A stretch of 64,000 bases of DNA from Rhipicephalus microplus. Its lineage: Eukaryota > Arthropoda > Arachnida > Ixodida > Ixodidae. A program made the translations under genes and the position numbers. Shown here piece by piece: positions 1 to 11,639 of the stretch (within the stretch, counting starts at the first letter, position 1; each line of letters begins with the position of its first letter). The notes under the pieces are model-generated. The model ran no database searches and had not been told where the DNA came from. It was given only the letters and a program-made list of their open reading frames with translations. Location: contig NC_134709.1 of the NCBI RefSeq assembly GCF_043290135.1, positions 66,953,456 to 67,017,455 of the forward strand, in the 5' to 3' direction.

Positions 1-596
1 CACCTTAAAGTGATACGAGGTTACAAGAAAAAACGACACCAGTAACGTCCAAAGCAAACAAGTGGCTTTATCATAATTCGCCTGACGCTTTCAAGTGCTA
101 CATCTTGAAAGCATAATTGTTTGACGAGGGAATCGAAGGCTCACTGATTCATTTTCTTAAGTTGCAAGTTATGGCCTTACGTGTCTCCCCTATCAATCAA
201 AGATAGTTATTTTCGCTGAAAAACAAACATTTACAGAGAAAAAATCTACTCATATTGAGCATTACTCTCACCCTTAGCTGGATTCACGTCTATACTCACG
301 TCTGCTCATACGCATTCAGAAGCAGTATCCTTCATAGAGAATTTCAATATTTATTCATCAGAGGCGGGAATTACGTATGGTGATGCCTTGTACTCCTTCC
401 CCCGCCGGCTGCCAGTGGAAGGTCTTAATATTATATCTCATGTTGCTGTCTGTTTTAACAAAAATGTACTTGCTGTTTGCAAGCACTCATAACTCATATT
501 TGAAAGTGCTAATAAAAGAAGCCAAGAAGAGCACCGATTAAGTCAGATATTGGTAATAAAGAGCATTGACACCATAATCGAATTGAATAATTCTGA

Positions 597-765
597 TCGA
601 CTCGCTCCGACTCTCTCAGACTCAGATATAGCCATGAGTGTGAGCCCAAGGGAGTCTGAGAGAGTAATGTTTTGGTGAGTTGGAGTCCGAGGGAATCCGG
701 CCCAGAAAACCTTTGGTGAGTTTGAGTCCGAATGAGTATTAAAGGCAGAAAATAGTTCATGAGAG
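597..765 (+). repeat. GAGT-rich dispersed repeat, copy 1
   Basis: Spaced GAGTC/GTGAGT words (GGTGAGTTGGAGTCCGAGGG, GGTGAGTTTGAGTCCGAATG) recur within it and in two other places. It ends near CCTACCTATG. Confidence 0.65.
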
Positions 766-1829
766 AGTCTGGGCGAAATCTACAATTTTTGCCTACCTAT
801 GTATCGTACGTGTGTCGTGTTCTTTTGTTCCTATTCTCTGAAGTTCACCCTATCGTAGCATTGAAAGAAAAATTCTTTGATGCAAATGTATTTCCAAACT
901 CATTATGAAAAGGAGCAATATTGCACATTCAGTACGGTGCAGTCGTATCTACCGCGCACTTGCCACATTTAAAGATGAAGAAATTAAAAATTGGTTGAAA
1001 TATCCTAAGCACCCTTGGGCTGCACTGCCTTCTTTCTCAAATTTAGCAGTTTTTTACTCGCCTTCTTTTCTGGCGTGTAGTCGTGATTTCGTTTCTGCGT
1101 TAATTAGGCGTGTAGAGTGTCGTTTAAATGAGAAACTACTTCCTTTCTTTCTACTTTTACAGAACCCCAGTTACGAAAACAGTCCAACCATTTTGCTACT
1201 ACGGTCACTGGAATCGTAAAAATAAGTTTAATAATTTTAATTGCAAGGAGACGTACAGGTGGCTCATACATAAGGGAGTTAAAAGTCCGTTTATTTTTTT
1301 AGCGAATATTACAGCTTTCTACAAAGGCAAAAAAAAAAAGAAACATTTCAGTTCAACCTGAGTGACGCGTCAAGTGTGACATGGAATCCGGATAATCTCT
1401 TGGAGCCTATTAATCTCACTGCAGCAATTGTGAAATGGGTATGTACGCTCGTACTTATCGACTCGCGTCATGCTTAGTTTGTAGTGGCAATATAGACAGC
1501 ACCGATAAAAATTCCTGTTCCTAGTCTGACTCCTCATTCTACTGTGAATAACACATGTCGAGTTGGTTTTTTATTACAAAGCAAAAAACAGCCTACATGT
1601 TACGAGGACGGACTTAAAGAGCATTGTGGAAAGGTGGAGCGCCTGTACCTCGTTTTCCTTCTCTGTGTTATCGTAAAGTATGCGCTGAATTCCTTTGTTT
1701 CTACAATGAAACACACTATAGTAACTTGGGAAGATTCGTTTCGTAGAGCCAGTTCGGTACCTTGGTTACATTACAATTTATTTCCAAAAACATTAATATT
1801 TACTTACTTATTTATTTATTTTTTTATAT

Positions 1830-1860
<31 letters not shown>

Positions 1861-4569
1861 CTCTGTGTACCCATGAAGGATCATCACAGGAAAACTATCT
1901 TCCCTTATGCCAACCTAACAATTCAAATAGCAAAAATGAGATGACATGGAAAGTTACTAAAAATCAAGAATGACCACAGATGTACTTCAGTGGCAAAACT
2001 AGAAAAAATCCATATGAAAACGATCTAAAAAAGTAAAGAATATAAAATATAGGAGAACGATGCAGATAACTGTGATGAACGAGAAATTTTACGCATCGGT
2101 AGGCACCCAGCTTACCGTTACATATTAGGTATTGCACCTTTCCGATTTCGGTAGGTAAAGAATTAGGAAGGCAGCGTAATGAATATGAATAAATACGTAA
2201 AAAAATAAATAACGATGATACCGGCAGCTCATTATTGAGTAACATGTATTTCATTTTTTATCGATGTCTAAAGTGAATTCTCTGACGTGGACCTCAATCT
2301 AAACCCCCGGGCCTATCGGCGAAAGATGCACTTGATATATTATCAGATACCAATTGTTTTTGCCTAAATTTTCAGCAACCGAAGCATCTGCTTCTGTTAT
2401 TGAAAACAGCTCTGGAGATTTCACTCTAGAGGACCATGCAAATTTGCGGTAGTGTGCCGTCATCCTTCGTAAAGACGGAGAAATAGTCACTGAGATACTT
2501 AGAAGAAGTTGTTATCTGCTTTTATGGTTCTGTCGTCGTTGCAATTTTTTTTATTTATGCAGCTCCAGAAGTCTGGTTGGGCTGGTTTGAAAACGTTTCT
2601 CGGTGTATTGTGAGGTAAAACTATTTGTCAGTCATACTTTTTTTTCATTTTATGCATTGCATAGTAGTGTTGAGATTGGCATATATGTAATCAAAAAAGT
2701 TAGCTTTCAGCAATTTTTTTCATCTTCTTTACACTGGGCATGTATAACTTCACACATTTCCTATAGATTACGCTTACTAGATATCGTCTTTGTCATCGGT
2801 AGGTAATTATTTATAAAAATAAGATATAATAGCTTTTAACGCAAGTCATGAGGCATCGACCTTGGTATTGCTGTTACAGGAACGCTCCACAGACTATTCG
2901 TGCCCATCAGTTACGTAATTAGATATATTAGCACTGTTAACTTTATTGTAGTTAGAGTAAGTGACTCTTCGAGGGATAATAGTATCGTGAAGAAGTATTG
3001 TGTAAAATGTGATATCGTTGCCACAAATACCATCTAGTAGGCTGTATTTAGTTTCTTCGCTTATGTAGTGATGGCTAATAAATATTAAATGAAATATAAA
3101 ACAGGTGGATGCTTGTACACTGCACACGTCTAGGTTCCGTTTCTACTTGAGTAAGCTTCAACGATGGCGTAAAACGCAATTACACATCCACACAGTGTGA
3201 ATGACACTGTATTGTCTGGCAGTTCACTTAGTGAGCGTTAAAAATTGCATGCGATTATAATACTGGATAACAAGGCACGTTGCTGCGTCTACTCGTGCAA
3301 TCGGTGCATAGAATTAAGGTTGTACGTAGGACGTTCATGTGTGCAGAGTAGGATTACCGTTCATTATTCACAGCTCAGTTTACGAAAAGATAGCGTCATC
3401 GCTCGAAACATAGAGCAATGCTAGAAATAGAATTTCTTTTTTATCTAGAATCACCTCCCCTCCGCCCTGCGTATGTGATCTTTCCGAATGCTAGCGTTGT
3501 TGGGAGGAGCTATCTCATGATCTTTATCCTTTGCTGTTAGCCAAGTTTTTGCTAGCGTTACAATATCTGGTTCAAACGTGACAAGCAAAGCTTCAAGTAC
3601 ACTTTTTTATAGATAAGCGATTTACAAGTGACATGTAAATTTTGCAGAAATGCTGGCTTGGAGAAGTAGATTGCCATTAATATCTTCGTCCCAGAAGAAC
3701 ACATGTTATTTTATTCGCTCGTTATCATAAAGGATCTTGTCAGCGGATTCTTTTTTTTTTTTGCTTTGGCAGCTTCCCGCTATATTTTTCACAAAAATCG
3801 CACCCATGCTGAAAAAATCTCTTGAAATAAAAAAAAAACTTGACTCCTTCAGTTTGGAACAGTTTTTCCCAAATTCATCTTTTGTCTCTACAGTAAATAT
3901 TTTTCAGAATTGCTGGCCATTTCTTTTACAGATATCTGGCCTGACTAGTTGGTGAATGCACCTGATGCTTCCAACTTCAAGTCTAACGACTTCTTTTATT
4001 GCATTGTCGTTATTGCGGGTAGAGCAACATCTTCGTTTTTTTTTTTTACTTCTTCTTGCATGCTATACACTATTAAATGTGATCGTCTGGAGTGATTTTC
4101 ATGGTCATCCAATCGTAGGGCTGGTGTTCAAACGACTTTGCGTGTGTTACCGACAATTTCCGTGAAAGACGAAATGTTTTGTCTAAGGTTGTGGTTCTTG
4201 CTGATCGTCCAATGCGTACCGGCACTCTTCCTTTACTTCTTTGAAGTCACATAAGCGTTATTCTAGTAGGCTTGAAATTTCCGGTGTACCGGGACCCGTG
4301 CTGGATTCTACGTCACCGGCTAAAAGTAATAATTCTATTAGATGTACTATGTACAAGATAAGTTCACACGGTAGCTTGGCGTAATACAGCACAATTAAAC
4401 AATACTCCATTACGAATATCTCCTAAAGAAATAAACCTACCTGCTGCCAAAATTTTACAGCACTTGAAGTTGGTCTGTAGGCCGAGGACTAGGCTATACA
4501 GTATAAAGCAATACGCAGTTGATTAATTGTTATATATCTGTAGACGAGAACTATGCCCATATTGATACA
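766..4569. other. AT-rich intergenic DNA
   Basis: Only short chance open frames of biased composition and the (ATTT)n tract are seen. No domain, splice pair or RNA gene is recognised. Confidence 0.6.
1801..1862. repeat. (ATTT)n microsatellite
   Basis: About 15 TTTA/ATTT units, slightly impure. Confidence 0.9.
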
Positions 4570-4990
4570 TGGCAATGGTGACCTGTGTCGTCAGAAACAA
4601 TTGAGCATATATTTTACGCCCCTCTAGCGTACACAGGGGAATGTCAGAAACTTAGTGCCTCGACTGCACGTTTTCATAATGGATCATTAACCGATGAGTT
4701 TGTATTAGGTCATTGGCCGACCGCCAGCAGCGAAACTATGGTTATAAAAGTGGTTGTAGCCTTCCTACAAGTCACTGTGTTGGAGGCACGTCTTGATATT
4801 TGTCCCAACGTGTAGCAACTATGTTGTCTTCCTCCCTAACTCACCATCGCTGTTCATTACTGTTTCTGCGCCATGTACCCATTCCGCTGCGTATACTAAC
4901 AGGCCAAAGCACTTTAAATCTCAGGCCACCATATCTACCTTCGTGTAAGTTCTTGTTCTGTCTTCATTATAATAAATAATAATGTAATAT
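4570..4990 (+). pseudogene. I/R1-like LINE 3' end remnant
   Basis: The plus frame from about 4585 reads SSETIEHIFYAPLAYTGECQ, then LGHWPTASSETMVIKVVVAF and LQVTVLEARL. This is the type of C-terminal segment (E-x-x-EHI-x...LGxWP) found after the RNase H or zinc-finger part of I- and R1-group LINEs. A 3' stretch ends in AATAAATAATAATG near 4970-4985. No upstream part is recognisable. Confidence 0.5.
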
Positions 4991-5206
4991 TTATTGAACA
5001 TTTAACCTTATACTGCCAAGAGTCAGATGCCACCCGCTATGCAGTACGTGAATAAAAAAAAAAAAGCTGTGGAAGGCCAGCAGTGAGAGGTGAGAGAGAT
5101 ACCTGTTGCATGCACTAACGACGTGTTATAAAAATTTGCCTGCTTGGTTGCTAATAAATTACCCGTATTTTTAGCGATCAAAAAGGTACGATGATAGTTT
5201 CGATCT

Positions 5207-5209
5207 GTG

Positions 5210-5272
<63 letters not shown>
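5207..5272. repeat. (TATC)n microsatellite
   Basis: About 16 TATC/ATCT units. Confidence 0.95.
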
Positions 5273-5390
5273 TTCGCGACCTGCGTCTAGGTGCTTTCGT
5301 GACAGCCTCCTGAACATGGCGTAGACCAAATTGACTTGGAAGGTTAAGAAGGTGTGACTAATATGAGCGTCGGATCACCACCTGGATGAT

Positions 5391-5700
5391 GTGAAGATCT
5401 TTTCGCGTGCGGTACATACCCGTGATGCATGGGCCACGTATGTGGGTATGCGCCGCGCAGGTTATCCGCAGTTTATATCTACCCAAGGACGGGGAGAACA
5501 AACATTGGTAATTCTGAATGCGTTAATGAAACCTGATTTCCGCAGCATTTACCCGACAAATGCAAAGAATAAAAGTCTGCCGAAATTGAACCCAAACATT
5601 CTGCGTGGCAGTCCGGTATTCTACCAGAGTTCCGTCACTTGTCTTCAAACTGCTTTGTAACGGCAGGGGTAATGTCACTGCAGCGGCAATTGCAGTTGCA
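5391..5700 (-). mobile_element. tRNA-Gly-like SINE, family 2, second copy
   Basis: In reverse this reads GGTAGAATACCGGACTGCCA and TTTGGGTTCAATTTCGGCAG, then a body with GGTAATTCTGAATGCGTTAA (plus sense), in the same order as the copy at 53.8 kb. Confidence 0.6.
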
Positions 5701-6614
5701 GTGCTTGCTATCTAAATTCACAACAAATAAGTGGACACTACAAATGCACACTTGCGATAAAATTGTAAATTTTGGTTAACTTCAGCTGTGGTTTTATTGT
5801 TGCCTCCGCTTTTATTGCATTCGTACAAACTGGATATCTACTGCTTGGCGTTGTAATTCTCTGCCGTTTTGCCTGCCGTCGTGATCGCCAGGTGCCTTCG
5901 AACTACCAATGTTGCATGGCTTCCAGTGCTACGCTAACAATCGAATGGCGACCGCACATTCTCTCGGAGCTAGAGAGCTTTGGGAAAAAATTGGCCTCGT
6001 GTCTGCATGTTACACTGCAAATGTCGTCGAAACACGATAGTCTTGCGTTTGGAGAGAGTGAAGAAAACGTTATTTGATGTTCTGCGCAAGAAAATCGGGG
6101 AATGGTATTCTGAAGGCGCTGCGTTAGAGTGCCTCGAACGTGCAGCGGAGGCGAATGAGCGCATGAAGTCCCGTCACACGTGAGACACGAGCGCTATCTG
6201 GAAGTTATATTGGAAAACGAAGCGCACGGCGTGTGCACCCGTCTCTGAGGTTATGAGGTGTAGAACGCAAGGCGACGGGTAGGTGCCACCACCGTGTCTT
6301 CAAAGCAAAGCATCGGAAACACTTGCCTTTTCGTGCAAGCGTTGCATGGTCAGCGCAGCGTGATAAACGCTACGGTCCTCAGAATTACTTATATATGCCT
6401 TTTCTAGTAAGAAGTACAAATACATAATATTGACGTGTTGTTATGGTATCGAATATATCTGCATTAATTGCTTTTTAATTAGGCAAGCGCACAAGTATGA
6501 ACGCTGAACTTTGAGCAATATTGGTGGGCGCTGCGGATAGGGTCGGCCATTTATAGTATCGTTTGGCCACTTTAGTGTCGTTTAAGGTACCGTTAAGGGC
6601 AGACAGACAAATGT

Positions 6615-6676
<62 letters not shown>

Positions 6677-8035
6677 CAAAAGTTTTGCTTTGAAGGTCCC
6701 CAAGAAAGGCTATCATCTTTAAAAAATAAAATTGGTGCGTTACCATATACCGTCTTCGCAATGATGCCACGGTGTAGTATATATACGAAGGCATGTGGCA
6801 GCAGTTTTGCTCCAGTAAAGCAACGACCTCATAGCTGTTTTTACACGCATTTACTATCACGTTTCTACGACCATCTAGTCTAACTGGACCACTTCCGAGC
6901 ATTTAGCTCAGGAAGGAAATAACCTCGAGGCTGCCTTTGTAGGTTGAACTATTCACCAGCAGGCATTTTCCCAACGTGTCCTGGTACGTATACACGGCAG
7001 AAACCTCGCTCACCGCTTGCCGCCTCGGGCTCTGCGTCGGTATCTCACACTGAGTCATCAGGGACAGATGCCAGGACTATGTCCTATTCACCGTGGCCAA
7101 CGACGCGGCCACCAAGCCGGTAATAAAGAGCAGCGTAGTGCGTAGCAACCAACTCACACATACCGACTGACAATTTTTGAAGCTTGGCGTGCAGTTTGTA
7201 GCGTCGTAAGCTACATTAGCGTATGTATGACCGTCTTTGAGAAGGGCCAGCATTTTCTCGTGGCTCATCTTATTTCATGTTTCAATAGTGGGGACTGAAA
7301 AACTGTGTTTGATAACTCAATTATAAAAGGATGACAATGATGATCGTACACAATAGTTCGATGATCTTCAACTCCCTGCCTTTTATTTCCTCTCTGTTCC
7401 TCTTCCTTCGACATCTGATGATGTTCACTGGATGTTGGTTTAGGGGGTGTGATGTAGTGGCATAGTAACGGAAGTTATGGAGAGTGAATCAGAATATAAA
7501 AATAGTTCAAATGTTCGAGGTGATGACAAGCAGAAAGACTGAACTCAATAAAAATAGACACTAGATGAGGAAGACATATTGCAGTGAGAATATATCAAGC
7601 ACATGGCTTCCTTCTGAACAGGCTGCACTAATGTCACGTACTTTGCGAGGGTTCCATATCTCAGAGCCGTCCTTGGGCAGCGGACGAGCCAAATAAGCAG
7701 TCTTTCGTTAGAAGGGGCCGGATGTAGGGTGCGCAGCAGTTACCCTATAGCCTTTTCAACACCTGTTTGCACGTTCAATGCGATAGGGCCAAGACAGATT
7801 ATAAGTGAATGCAAAATCTAGGTATGCACATTAGGACACATTTGATAAATGTGAACCACTAAACTATTAGTTTAAACTAGGCAAAGACCACTTTATAAAT
7901 GCCATTTAGACAGTTTTTCTAAGTGAATGTGCATCTGCCAAGTGTCATACCACGATTGAGTTTATGTTAATAATTCACTACGGAGATTTCATGATTAGGA
8001 GCTTTAATCTCATAGTACTATACAGCCGGTGAACT
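5701..8035. other. Intergenic DNA with the CAGA microsatellite
   Basis: No protein domain is seen. Open frames at 5772-6183 and 6563-6902 are short, overlap on both strands and look like chance. Confidence 0.55.
6597..6676. repeat. (CAGA)n microsatellite
   Basis: About 18 CAGA/GACA units, with one interruption (AATGTA) near the left end. Confidence 0.95.
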
Positions 8036-8275
8036 CACTCATGAGTTAACTCATTTGGACTCAGACTAAGATCGAGTCGTGAGTCTGAGTATGAGTGAAT
8101 CCGGGTCAGTAACATTTTCTTGAGCTTGAGTTCGGTTGAAGAAATTTTTTGTTAGTGTGGGTCCGATTGAGTCTGGCTCAGAAAAATATTGGTGAGCCTG
8201 AGTCCAAGTGAGCAATAAGCACAAGATATACCTCCTCAGTGACTCTGAGTGAGCTCCACAATTTTCGCCCACCTA
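8036..8275 (+). repeat. GAGT-rich dispersed repeat, copy 2
   Basis: GGTGAGCCTGAGTCCAAGTG and GAATCCGGGTCAGTAAC-type words match copy 1, and the block ends near CCCACCTATGC like copy 1. Confidence 0.65.
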
Positions 8276-8600
8276 TGCATATAACAAAATAATCATCAGC
8301 GTACATGCGGATTCTAACCGGACTGGTACGTGCTAAGTCACATATGTAAATCACAAAGAGTAGCAGAGCCTTGGGGCACGTTAGACGTTACATTGAGAAC
8401 AGAGGATTCAAAATATTTTTTTTTAAATCCACTTCTGGCAGTGAAGGATGACAGAGAACGTCTTTAAATGTTTCGAATACGACACAATGCCCGAAGCTTT
8501 TGAGGAATTCGTGAAAATTGATTCTATTTATTCCACCTTGGTTATATCTGAGGTTTTAAATAGGAAAGCTATTTATGAAGTTACATTTTGTCTGTTTCAG

Positions 8601-8789
8601 AAATGCCCATTCAGTGCCGAAGTCGACTTCAAAGGATGGTTGGCTTATACGCTAAGAGTAGTAAGAGGAGACTACCCCAAAAGTCATGCTTTACCTATTG
8701 GATTATACGAAAACGAGACAACTGGACTTTTAAAAAACGGTATGGATGGAATAAAATGCACCATATATGGAACTTATGAACACATATTA
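8601..8789 (+). CDS. Candidate isolated exon, function unknown
   Basis: A good acceptor (CATTTTGTCTGTTTCAG) precedes 189 bases that stay open in one frame and end at a strong donor GTATGT. The product is 63 residues: KCPFSAEVDFKGWLAYTLRV, VRGDYPKSHALPIGLYENET, then TGLLKNGMDGIKCTIYG. The phase is 0 on both sides. The frame is also open upstream (from 8448). I do not recognise a family; an ionotropic-receptor-like ligand-binding start was considered, but the match is too weak to claim. No neighbouring exon was found. It may be an exon relic or chance. Confidence 0.25.
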
Positions 8790-9719
8790 GTATGTGGCCC
8801 TGAACAAAAGAGGCGGAAAAAAGGACCCAAAGAAGGAAGGAACAGGGAGGAAAAGAAAGGCCAACTAAAAAGACAATAAAAATCCGCACTTGTAAAATAT
8901 CATCAATAATAAATAAATCGACAAAGGTATGAGAAACAGGTCCCCTTTTAGTTCTAGGAATAAAATGATGCATTTGCCTGACCTTCGGGTGAATGTCTTT
9001 AGGTCAGATGACTGCCACGTTTGCTTTCCTATTCCACAGCCTACGTTATGATTATGCATAGATGCAAATTTTTGGATGAATGCAACACTTACTAGACACT
9101 GAAAAGCAAAAACACAACTTTGTTTGATGCGTGCCTCTAAAAGCACTCGCATGATGACGGGCGCCTTCTGCAACACTCCAGGCGTCGCACTTTTCTCTCA
9201 ACAGCGTGCGTAATGAGACGAGCAAAAAGAAGCTATCAGCGCTGATTGACACCGCGTGAAATTACGCAATTTTCACACCCTGTTCTGGTTTCGCTGGACC
9301 GCACGCAAAGTACTTCAGCACGAACGCTGAGCTTCTTGTGCCGTATCAGTTGGGCGGAGTCCTGCATATTAAATTTTGCCAACTTTCTTTTCGAGGTGGT
9401 CGTCGTGCCAGGTCTGAATCTCGCAATATTTATTTTTATAAGAAGCATTGCCCTCAAAAATCTCACATAAAATTTCTTCTTAGCATTTGCTACAAACGGT
9501 TTCATGATTTTTTTTTTTCGTAGCATGCTCCCAGTATGTATATGTCTGCAAGGGAAGGTAGAACGCTATGTTTGCCCTGCTACCAGGCCTGTGTTATAAA
9601 CGTTGCTCTAAAAGAGGTACGAATTCTTGTTCCTCGTTTTTTTTTTTTCAAATAAGCGGCAAGTTACCAACACACCCATATTTGAACATCTGGTTACACT
9701 AACTAAAGCCACATTTATT

Positions 9720-9930
9720 TACAATGCGATAGCGGTAAAGAGTTCGTTTCGCAGAAGTTACAGCGTCAGCGTTATTAGTTATCAGCGAAAATAAGCATCG
9801 TTTCTGTGACCAAAACAATCGAGAAAGAAGCAAATAAATCGAGAAACGTTTCTGGATCCAAGTGAGGATTGAACCCAGACCACCTGCTTGGCAAGCGAGT
9901 GTTCTACCAAAGCCATACACAATTTTAAAC
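9720..9930 (-). mobile_element. tRNA-Gly-like SINE, family 2, third copy
   Basis: In reverse: TTTGGTAGAACACTCGCTTG and GTCTGGGTTCAATCCTCACT. It is a tRNA-like head without pairing acceptor arms, so probably SINE-derived and not a functional tRNA. Confidence 0.5.
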
Positions 9931-10065
9931 AGCTTTGAAAAACAAACACTACGAATATCATGTAGTGGAGCAAGTCTTCTTAAGACACGATGTATTGTAC
10001 AGCTAAGTAAAAGCGTAGAATCGTGCCATGTATCCAAACATGTTAATTGAGCTACGCGTGGATGT

Positions 10066-10646
10066 TTTAAAGGGTCTCTGCAACACTTTTTGGGCATGGT
10101 GAGAAAACGCTGTCGATCGGTAGTCGAAGCTCCGGAGAACACGCGAGCCAAGTATTATAGCGCAGCACGTCGTCCGGAATTCAAAATAAATTATCAAAAT
10201 CGGCAAAAGATTGCTTTCTCTTCTCTCAAGAAATAACGGAAGACGCTCAAAAATAACTCGTAGAAGTCCGTCTATCAGTCCATTGGCTGATTTTAACATA
10301 GCGTGCTCAGTCAATACTGCGACCATCACGGGAGGCCACGACTTGTCCACGCGCACATGCGCGATGACCCTGAGAAAGCCGCGTATTGGAAGAAAAAAAG
10401 AAAAATTGCTCAAGGGACGGGGCACGCGTGACGTATTTTCTTTTCCCATGCCATCTCTCTCTGCTTAGCTTCCAGCGCTTTTCTCGAAGAGAGAGAAGGA
10501 TCACAGCATGCGACAAATTTTCGTAACTCCGCACGTAGTGGGTGATTCCATAAAAGCTTTTTAGGGTTTAATTCCTGAGGCAATGAGCTCTTTTAATGAT
10601 TCCACTGCAAGGTTACTTGAAAAAGTGCTTTAGGGCCCCTTTAAAG
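10066..10646. mobile_element. TTAA-flanked MITE, copy 1
   Basis: The ends TTAAAGGGTCTCTGCAACAC and, in reverse, TTAAAGGGGCCCTAAAGCAC pair over about 25 bases, with TTAA at the edge of each. The interior is noncoding. TTAA targets are typical of piggyBac-like elements. The family call is an inference, but the inverted ends are clear. Confidence 0.6.
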
Positions 10647-10699
10647 TACCACCCATTACAAAGCACTCAGATATATTTTCTCATCACCAGCCACAAAAG

Positions 10700-11345
10700 C
10701 ATGTGGGAATTGAGGCTAGCCCGCTGACTTTGCGCAGGTTTTCCCGCCTTTTCTGCCGTTGTCATGTCCCGACATGTCTCCCCTCCTCCGCTGTCTGCCG
10801 CACTGGGAGAGCGGAGTGCGTTAAACCCCCTCACCCGGTAGCGGATGTTGACTGTGGCGCTGCGCGCGGAGTCTCCCGAGATGTTTTCGCGTGCTGCGTC
10901 GCGAGTGGGCAGATACTCTACGGGACAGCTAACGGTGAGCCACGCAATCTTTTCCGTCCGTCGACTCCCGTCGCTCGGGGCTCGTCGGACTTCGTTGACG
11001 GCGCCTCGCGCCCGAGGCGAACGCTCACCCGTTGTTGCCCCTCTGCGTACGCTCGGCCGAAGGGCGGTACGGTGTCCTAGTGCGTGGCCTGGCTACGCCG
11101 ACCCGTCTCCCTCCGAAGCCAACGCGAGCGCCTTTGCCCTTGCTCGAGAAACCGGGCGTTGGTCCCAGTGTCTCCGTGGATCACCTTTACCGCGGAGACG
11201 TGCTCGTGGCACCCTGTGTAGTACTTTTATGCCCGTGGCGTGGATAAGCCCATTTGCTTTCCCGCCACGCCTTTGCAACGGGCTGTACTGCGTTTGGTGT
11301 TGCCACAGACAATAAAGTGTTGCGACCTTGAGCAGTATCGTGTTC
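10700..11345 (+). other. GC- and CpG-rich block with AATAAA
   Basis: This block is clearly richer in CG than its flanks. It has an open frame of 156 codons (10845-11315) of low-complexity, arginine-rich composition with no recognisable domain, and AATAAAG near 11311. It could be an LTR, a leader of an unknown element or an exon. I find no inverted ends. Confidence 0.3.
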
Positions 11346-11419
11346 TCGCCACGGCGACGGTTAACGCGTGCCCTGCGGCTCGCTAAGACCGGACCCACGC
11401 TAGTGGCCGCACTTCTTCG

Positions 11420-11630
11420 GGATGCGTGTACACCTAGTGGCAAAGGCACACGGCTGCTGACCCACGGGTGTCGCGGGATCAAAAGTGTAGCGGCGGAGGG
11501 CGCATTTTCGATGGAGGCGAAAATCCTTGAGGCCCCTGTGGTTAGATTTGGGAGCACATTAAATAACCCAGTAGGCCGAAACTTCGAGAACCCTCTGCTG
11601 CATAATCTCTCATAATATGTGATGGCTCTT
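11420..11630 (+). mobile_element. Ruka-like SINE, degenerate copy
   Basis: CGGCTGCTGACCCACGGGT, CGCGGGATCAAAAG, ATTTTCGATGGAGGCGAAA and AACCCTCTGCTGCATAATCT follow the same order as the full copy at 28927, with many changes. Confidence 0.65.
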
Positions 11631-11639
11631 AAACATCAA

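Noticed and set aside
5207..5272. Possible CRISPR-like array
   Set aside because: It is a simple TATC microsatellite with no spacers. No repeat-spacer structure exists anywhere in the window.
9840..9920. Possible tRNA-Gly gene
   Set aside because: A- and B-box-like sequences are present, but the acceptor arms do not pair and similar heads recur with SINE bodies.
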